Shown: positions 51,601 through 60,600 of the stretch, one piece after another | How positions within the stretch are numbered: position 1 is the stretch's first letter | Layout: every line of letters begins with the position of its first letter | Assembly: GCA_951640165.1 (NCBI GenBank) | Contig: OX621247.1 | Coordinates: 36,430,001 to 36,494,000, forward strand | Reading direction: 5' to 3' | DNA from: Pseudoips prasinana | Lineage: Eukaryota; Arthropoda; Insecta; Lepidoptera; Nolidae | Length of the DNA stretch: 64,000 nucleotides | The notes under the pieces: model-generated | What the model was told of the DNA's origin: nothing | Databases searched by the model: none | The model's input: the letters and a program-made list of their open reading frames with translations, nothing else | Program-made: the position numbers and the translations under genes

Positions 51601-54600
51601 CGACAGGATCGTCGTGTCGCACGGCATGGTCTACAAGTGAGTAGTCCAGTGCAATCTGTACTGGAGCAGAGTTACTAATGTTCCACCGGCGCTACCCGCT
51701 GTTCGCGTCGGCCGGGGACGACGACAGGATCGTCGTGTCGCACGGCATGGTCTACAAGTGAGTAGTCCAGTGCAATCTGTACTGGAGCAGAGTTACTAAT
51801 GTTCCACCGGCGCTACCCGCTGTTCGCGTCGGCCGGGGACGACGACAGGATCGTCGTGTCGCACGGCATGGTCTACAAGTGAGTAGTCCAGTGCAATCTG
51901 TACTGGAGCAGAGTTACTAATGTTCCACCGGCGCTACCCGCTGTTCGCGTCGGCCGGGGACGACGACAGGATCGTCGTGTCGCACGGCATGGTCTACAAG
52001 TGAGTAGTCCAGTGCAATCTGTACTGGAGCAGAGTTACTAATGTTCCACCGGCGCTACCCGCTGTTCGCGTCGGCCGGGGACGACGACAGGATCGTCGTG
52101 TCGCACGGCATGGTCTACAAGTGAGTAGTCCAGTGCAATCTGTACTGGAGCAGAGTTACTAATGTTCCACCGGCGCTACCCGCTGTTCGCGTCGGCCGGG
52201 GACGACGACAGGATCGTCGTGTCGCACGGCATGGTCTACAAGTGAGTAGTCCAGTGCAATCTGTACTGGAGCAGAGTTACTAATGTTCCACCGGCGCTAC
52301 CCGCTGTTCGCGTCGGCCGGGGACGACGACAGGATCGTCGTGTCGCACGGCATGGTCTACAAGTGAGTAGTCCAGTGCAATCTGTACTGGAGCAGAGTTA
52401 CTAATGTTCCACCGGCGCTACCCGCTGTTCGCGTCGGCCGGGGACGACGACAGGATCGTCGTGTCGCACGGCATGGTCTACAAGTGAGTAGTCCAGTGCA
52501 ATCTGTACTGGAGCAGAGTTACTAATGTTCCACCGGCGCTACCCGCTGTTCGCGTCGGCCGGGGACGACGACAGGATCGTCGTGTCGCACGGCATGGTCT
52601 ACAAGTGAGTAGTCCAGTGCAATCTGTACTGGAGCAGAGTTACTAATGTTCCACCGGCGCTACCCGCTGTTCGCGTCGGCCGGGGACGACGACAGGATCG
52701 TCGTGTCGCACGGCATGGTCTACAAGTGAGTAGTCCAGTGCAATCTGTACTGGAGCAGAGTTACTAATGTTCCACCGGCGCTACCCGCTGTTCGCGTCGG
52801 CCGGGGACGACGACAGGATCGTCGTGTCGCACGGCATGGTCTACAAGTGAGTAGTCCAGTGCAATCTGTACTGGAGCAGAGTTACTAATGTTCCACCGGC
52901 GCTACCCGCTGTTCGCGTCGGCCGGGGACGACGACAGGATCGTCGTGTCGCACGGCATGGTCTACAAGTGAGTAGTCCAGTGCAATCTGTACTGGAGCAG
53001 AGTTACTAATGTTCCACCGGCGCTACCCGCTGTTCGCGTCGGCCGGGGACGACGACAGGATCGTCGTGTCGCACGGCATGGTCTACAAGTGAGTAGTCCA
53101 GTGCAATCTGTACTGGAGCAGAGTTACTAATGTTCCACCGGCGCTACCCGCTGTTCGCGTCGGCCGGGGACGACGACAGGATCGTCGTGTCGCACGGCAT
53201 GGTCTACAAGTGAGTAGTCCAGTGCAATCTGTACTGGAGCAGAGTTACTAATGTTCCACCGGCGCTACCCGCTGTTCGCGTCGGCCGGGGACGACGACAG
53301 GATCGTCGTGTCGCACGGCATGGTCTACAAGTGAGTAGTCCAGTGCAATCTGTACTGGAGCAGAGTTACTAATGTTCCACCGGCGCTACCCGCTGTTCGC
53401 GTCGGCCGGGGACGACGACAGGATCGTCGTGTCGCACGGCATGGTCTACAAGTGAGTAGTCCAGTGCAATCTGTACTGGAGCAGAGTTACTAATGTTCCA
53501 CCGGCGCTACCCGCTGTTCGCGTCGGCCGGGGACGACGACAGGATCGTCGTGTCGCACGGCATGGTCTACAAGTGAGTAGTCCAGTGCAATCTGTACTGG
53601 AGCAGAGTTACTAATGTTCCACCGGCGCTACCCGCTGTTCGCGTCGGCCGGGGACGACGACAGGATCGTCGTGTCGCACGGCATGGTCTACAAGTGAGTA
53701 GTCCAGTGCAATCTGTACTGGAGCAGAGTTACTAATGTTCCACCGGCGCTACCCGCTGTTCGCGTCGGCCGGGGACGACGACAGGATCGTCGTGTCGCAC
53801 GGCATGGTCTACAAGTGAGTAGTCCAGTGCAATCTGTACTGGAGCAGAGTTACTAATGTTCCACCGGCGCTACCCGCTGTTCGCGTCGGCCGGGGACGAC
53901 GACAGGATCGTCGTGTCGCACGGCATGGTCTACAAGTGAGTAGTCCAGTGCAATCTGTACTGGAGCAGAGTTACTAATGTTCCACCGGCGCTACCCGCTG
54001 TTCGCGTCGGCCGGGGACGACGACAGGATCGTCGTGTCGCACGGCATGGTCTACAAGTGAGTAGTCCAGTGCAATCTGTACTGGAGCAGAGTTACTAATG
54101 TTCCACCGGCGCTACCCGCTGTTCGCGTCGGCCGGGGACGACGACAGGATCGTCGTGTCGCACGGCATGGTCTACAAGTGAGTAGTCCAGTGCAATCTGT
54201 ACTGGAGCAGAGTTACTAATGTTCCACCGGCGCTACCCGCTGTTCGCGTCGGCCGGGGACGACGACAGGATCGTCGTGTCGCACGGCATGGTCTACAAGT
54301 GAGTAGTCCAGTGCAATCTGTACTGGAGCAGAGTTACTAATGTTCCACCGGCGCTACCCGCTGTTCGCGTCGGCCGGGGACGACGACAGGATCGTCGTGT
54401 CGCACGGCATGGTCTACAAGTGAGTAGTCCAGTGCAATCTGTACTGGAGCAGAGTTACTAATGTTCCACCGGCGCTACCCGCTGTTCGCGTCGGCCGGGG
54501 ACGACGACAGGATCGTCGTGTCGCACGGCATGGTCTACAAGTGAGTAGTCCAGTGCAATCTGTACTGGAGCAGAGTTACTAATGTTCCACCGGCGCTACC

Positions 54601-57600
54601 CGCTGTTCGCGTCGGCCGGGGACGACGACAGGATCGTCGTGTCGCACGGCATGGTCTACAAGTGAGTAGTCCAGTGCAATCTGTACTGGAGCAGAGTTAC
54701 TAATGTTCCACCGGCGCTACCCGCTGTTCGCGTCGGCCGGGGACGACGACAGGATCGTCGTGTCGCACGGCATGGTCTACAAGTGAGTAGTCCAGTGCAA
54801 TCTGTACTGGAGCAGAGTTACTAATGTTCCACCGGCGCTACCCGCTGTTCGCGTCGGCCGGGGACGACGACAGGATCGTCGTGTCGCACGGCATGGTCTA
54901 CAAGTGAGTAGTCCAGTGCAATCTGTACTGGAGCAGAGTTACTAATGTTCCACCGGCGCTACCCGCTGTTCGCGTCGGCCGGGGACGACGACAGGATCGT
55001 CGTGTCGCACGGCATGGTCTACAAGTGAGTAGTCCAGTGCAATCTGTACTGGAGCAGAGTTACTAATGTTCCACCGGCGCTACCCGCTGTTCGCGTCGGC
55101 CGGGGACGACGACAGGATCGTCGTGTCGCACGGCATGGTCTACAAGTGAGTAGTCCAGTGCAATCTGTACTGGAGCAGAGTTACTAATGTTCCACCGGCG
55201 CTACCCGCTGTTCGCGTCGGCCGGGGACGACGACAGGATCGTCGTGTCGCACGGCATGGTCTACAAGTGAGTAGTCCAGTGCAATCTGTACTGGAGCAGA
55301 GTTACTAATGTTCCACCGGCGCTACCCGCTGTTCGCGTCGGCCGGGGACGACGACAGGATCGTCGTGTCGCACGGCATGGTCTACAAGTGAGTAGTCCAG
55401 TGCAATCTGTACTGGAGCAGAGTTACTAATGTTCCACCGGCGCTACCCGCTGTTCGCGTCGGCCGGGGACGACGACAGGATCGTCGTGTCGCACGGCATG
55501 GTCTACAAGTGAGTAGTCCAGTGCAATCTGTACTGGAGCAGAGTTACTAATGTTCCACCGGCGCTACCCGCTGTTCGCGTCGGCCGGGGACGACGACAGG
55601 ATCGTCGTGTCGCACGGCATGGTCTACAAGTGAGTAGTCCAGTGCAATCTGTACTGGAGCAGAGTTACTAATGTTCCACCGGCGCTACCCGCTGTTCGCG
55701 TCGGCCGGGGACGACGACAGGATCGTCGTGTCGCACGGCATGGTCTACAAGTGAGTAGTCCAGTGCAATCTGTACTGGAGCAGAGTTACTAATGTTCCAC
55801 CGGCGCTACCCGCTGTTCGCGTCGGCCGGGGACGACGACAGGATCGTCGTGTCGCACGGCATGGTCTACAAGTGAGTAGTCCAGTGCAATCTGTACTGGA
55901 GCAGAGTTACTAATGTTCCACCGGCGCTACCCGCTGTTCGCGTCGGCCGGGGACGACGACAGGATCGTCGTGTCGCACGGCATGGTCTACAAGTGAGTAG
56001 TCCAGTGCAATCTGTACTGGAGCAGAGTTACTAATGTTCCACCGGCGCTACCCGCTGTTCGCGTCGGCCGGGGACGACGACAGGATCGTCGTGTCGCACG
56101 GCATGGTCTACAAGTGAGTAGTCCAGTGCAATCTGTACTGGAGCAGAGTTACTAATGTTCCACCGGCGCTACCCGCTGTTCGCGTCGGCCGGGGACGACG
56201 ACAGGATCGTCGTGTCGCACGGCATGGTCTACAAGTGAGTAGTCCAGTGCAATCTGTACTGGAGCAGAGTTACTAATGTTCCACCGGCGCTACCCGCTGT
56301 TCGCGTCGGCCGGGGACGACGACAGGATCGTCGTGTCGCACGGCATGGTCTACAAGTGAGTAGTCCAGTGCAATCTGTACTGGAGCAGAGTTACTAATGT
56401 TCCACCGGCGCTACCCGCTGTTCGCGTCGGCCGGGGACGACGACAGGATCGTCGTGTCGCACGGCATGGTCTACAAGTGAGTAGTCCAGTGCAATCTGTA
56501 CTGGAGCAGAGTTACTAATGTTCCACCGGCGCTACCCGCTGTTCGCGTCGGCCGGGGACGACGACAGGATCGTCGTGTCGCACGGCATGGTCTACAAGTG
56601 AGTAGTCCAGTGCAATCTGTACTGGAGCAGAGTTACTAATGTTCCACCGGCGCTACCCGCTGTTCGCGTCGGCCGGGGACGACGACAGGATCGTCGTGTC
56701 GCACGGCATGGTCTACAAGTGAGTAGTCCAGTGCAATCTGTACTGGAGCAGAGTTACTAATGTTCCACCGGCGCTACCCGCTGTTCGCGTCGGCCGGGGA
56801 CGACGACAGGATCGTCGTGTCGCACGGCATGGTCTACAAGTGAGTAGTCCAGTGCAATCTGTACTGGAGCAGAGTTACTAATGTTCCACCGGCGCTACCC
56901 GCTGTTCGCGTCGGCCGGGGACGACGACAGGATCGTCGTGTCGCACGGCATGGTCTACAAGTGAGTAGTCCAGTGCAATCTGTACTGGAGCAGAGTTACT
57001 AATGTTCCACCGGCGCTACCCGCTGTTCGCGTCGGCCGGGGACGACGACAGGATCGTCGTGTCGCACGGCATGGTCTACAAGTGAGTAGTCCAGTGCAAT
57101 CTGTACTGGAGCAGAGTTACTAATGTTCCACCGGCGCTACCCGCTGTTCGCGTCGGCCGGGGACGACGACAGGATCGTCGTGTCGCACGGCATGGTCTAC
57201 AAGTGAGTAGTCCAGTGCAATCTGTACTGGAGCAGAGTTACTAATGTTCCACCGGCGCTACCCGCTGTTCGCGTCGGCCGGGGACGACGACAGGATCGTC
57301 GTGTCGCACGGCATGGTCTACAAGTGAGTAGTCCAGTGCAATCTGTACTGGAGCAGAGTTACTAATGTTCCACCGGCGCTACCCGCTGTTCGCGTCGGCC
57401 GGGGACGACGACAGGATCGTCGTGTCGCACGGCATGGTCTACAAGTGAGTAGTCCAGTGCAATCTGTACTGGAGCAGAGTTACTAATGTTCCACCGGCGC
57501 TACCCGCTGTTCGCGTCGGCCGGGGACGACGACAGGATCGTCGTGTCGCACGGCATGGTCTACAAGTGAGTAGTCCAGTGCAATCTGTACTGGAGCAGAG

Positions 57601-60600
57601 TTACTAATGTTCCACCGGCGCTACCCGCTGTTCGCGTCGGCCGGGGACGACGACAGGATCGTCGTGTCGCACGGCATGGTCTACAAGTGAGTAGTCCAGT
57701 GCAATCTGTACTGGAGCAGAGTTACTAATGTTCCACCGGCGCTACCCGCTGTTCGCGTCGGCCGGGGACGACGACAGGATCGTCGTGTCGCACGGCATGG
57801 TCTACAAGTGAGTAGTCCAGTGCAATCTGTACTGGAGCAGAGTTACTAATGTTCCACCGGCGCTACCCGCTGTTCGCGTCGGCCGGGGACGACGACAGGA
57901 TCGTCGTGTCGCACGGCATGGTCTACAAGTGAGTAGTCCAGTGCAATCTGTACTGGAGCAGAGTTACTAATGTTCCACTAACGTCGAAGTCGTACCAGAC
58001 GCTGCGGCTGCACGGCTGCCTATAGACCAGACGTAGTTTGCTGATGGTCATGCTATTACCCCAACGTGTGTGACATTGTACTCCTTCTGTACCGCGCACT
58101 ACTCACTTATAGACCAGACGTAGTTTGCTGATGGTCATGCTATTACCCCAACGTATGTGACATTGTACTCCTTCTGTACCGCGCACTACTCACTTTTAGA
58201 CCAGACGTAGTTTGCTGATGGTCATGCTATTACCCCAACGTGTGTGACATTGTACTCCTTCTGTACCGCGCACTACTCACTTATAGACCAGACGTAGTTT
58301 GCTGATGGTCATGCTATTACCCCAACGTGTGTGACATTGTACTCCTTCTGTACCGCGCACTACTCACTTATAGACCAGACGTAGTTTGCTGATGGTCATG
58401 CTATTACCCCAACGTGTGTGACATTGTACTCCTTCTGTACCGCGCACTACTCACTTATAGACCAGACGTAGTTTGCTGATGGTCATGCTATTACCCCAAC
58501 GTGTGTGACATTGTACTCCTTCTGTACCGCGCACTACTCACTTATAGACCAGACGTAGCTTGCTGATGGTCATGCTATTACCCCAACGTGTGTGACATTG
58601 TACTCCTTCTGTACCGCGCACTACTCACTTATAGACCAGACGTAGTTTGCTGATGGTCATGCTATTACCCCAACGTGTGTGACATTGTACTCCTTCTGTA
58701 CCGCGCACTCAGTGAACGCACCACTGGGTGCAGCGCGCGTACACACCCACTGACACGATTTGGACATTTTTGCTCTATCACACTTAAAGTTTTAAAAATG
58801 GCTATTGAACTACTAAAATAGGTATCCTAGTACTTATAAACTTCTCTGCTAGATTATTATTATCTATTTGTAACATTACTACGCCGACATTGGTGAAGGC
58901 TACAAGTTTACATATTCTTAAAATTAATGTTGTAATAATTCAACTATACCTGATGAGTAATTATTTATGTCCCCATGAAGTAAAATAAAAATAAATAAAA
59001 TAAAGTGCACGTTCCGTGAGCGACGCACTAAGGAGTTAGCACACATATAAAATCAGAAAGACATTGTCACCGTATCGCCTTTCGCCTCGCCGTCACACAG
59101 GCGTCAACCGAACGTAAGCACGTAACTGAAGCAGATCAGTAGCTCCGATACAATGACGCTGCCACAGTATAATTTTTTTTTTAATTTATATATTTATTCA
59201 GGAAACATATAGTCGTTAACAAACAATACAATATAAGACTAAATTAGAATAAGACCAAAAAGTTCCATTAATTAGTTACGAATATAAGAACTGAGACACA
59301 AAGGGCGAATACCTGCTTAATACAATAGAAAAAGAAGAAATGAAAAGCAATGTCTACACAAATACAAAAAACTGAAATAAAAGGCTAACCGTTGTTATAG
59401 AGGAAATGTCTGTTGCATCGGTATTTAACCAATACAATATACATTTCTTCTACAATATATCTGGTATTATGAAAACAAAACAAAACCTTAATTTAGGTAT
59501 TTAAAAATCTAGAAGAAACCTTGTAAATTATGTCGCCCACTTTCTTTATGAAACTATCCAGATACAAAGCAAATATGTCCACATCTTCCAATAGTTCTAT
59601 GTATTTTCTACATGAACGTCTAATAAATGTGTTTCTAGCGTAATTCGTTCTACATGGTAATATCCGAAAAGTGGTTTTAGAACGGGAGGTGATTCGAGGT
59701 ACATTAATTTGATTTTTTTTCCAGCCGAAATGCTGAGTTAATTTTATATATAGAAATATTTCATCTAGATAAATACATCTCCGATGTAATGGGACCATTT
59801 TAAATCTACGATAGGAAGAATCATAATCGGTGAACGGATGACCGGACCGATATGATATATACCTGTCAATGTGTATTAAGTATTGTGGACTCCACACAAC
59901 ACTCCAACATTCCAAAATGCTACGAACAAAAGAATAATAAAGAATTGTATAAGTCAGAGGATGTTTAAATGGCTTAGCCAAGCGAAGAATCATGCCCAGA
60001 TTTTTATACGATCGAGAAATAATACGATCTATGTGAAGATTAAATCGGGATCTCAGTTACTCGGGTTCATTTGTTACCAGAAAGACTATAGTCATACTTG
60101 ATGGGGCAATATTTGCGGGTAAAGGTGATTGTGTAACACTTACTGTTATTTAAACATAATTGGTCTAGTTCACAATAACGTTCAAATCAAAAAAATTACT
60201 TACTAAACTAATTTTGCATTTTAAGACAATCATCTGGTGAGGCAATAATCCTGTAGATTTTTATATCATCTGCGTAAAGTAGATGGATTGAATCATGGAA
60301 GCATGCGTTAATGTCGTTAAGATATAAAGTAAATTGAAATGGGCCCAAATGAGATCCCTGCGGTATTCCAGATGGAATTCGAAGGAAACCCGATGTATAC
60401 CCTATTATTGCAACAGCTTGGCTACGGTTGGAGATGTAGGAAGCTAACCAACGCAATAGATCACCGTGTATACCAAATTTTTATAATTTTAAAATGAGCG
60501 TGGAATGTCTTATTTTATCAAACGCTTTTGAAAAATCAGTATACACAGCATCCACATTGTTCGCTTGCAGTGACCTGCTGCAGAACCCGCTTCTGGTGCC

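Noticed and set aside
47324..57971. Expansion of WD40 blades in the protein
   Set aside because: Every unit begins its intronic part with a stop in the reading frame (AAG TGA), and the unit length is not a multiple of three, so extra copies cannot be translated as added blades.
47324..57971. Centromeric or telomeric satellite
   Set aside because: The array is anchored in a coding exon and confined to one intron, and the unit is exon sequence.
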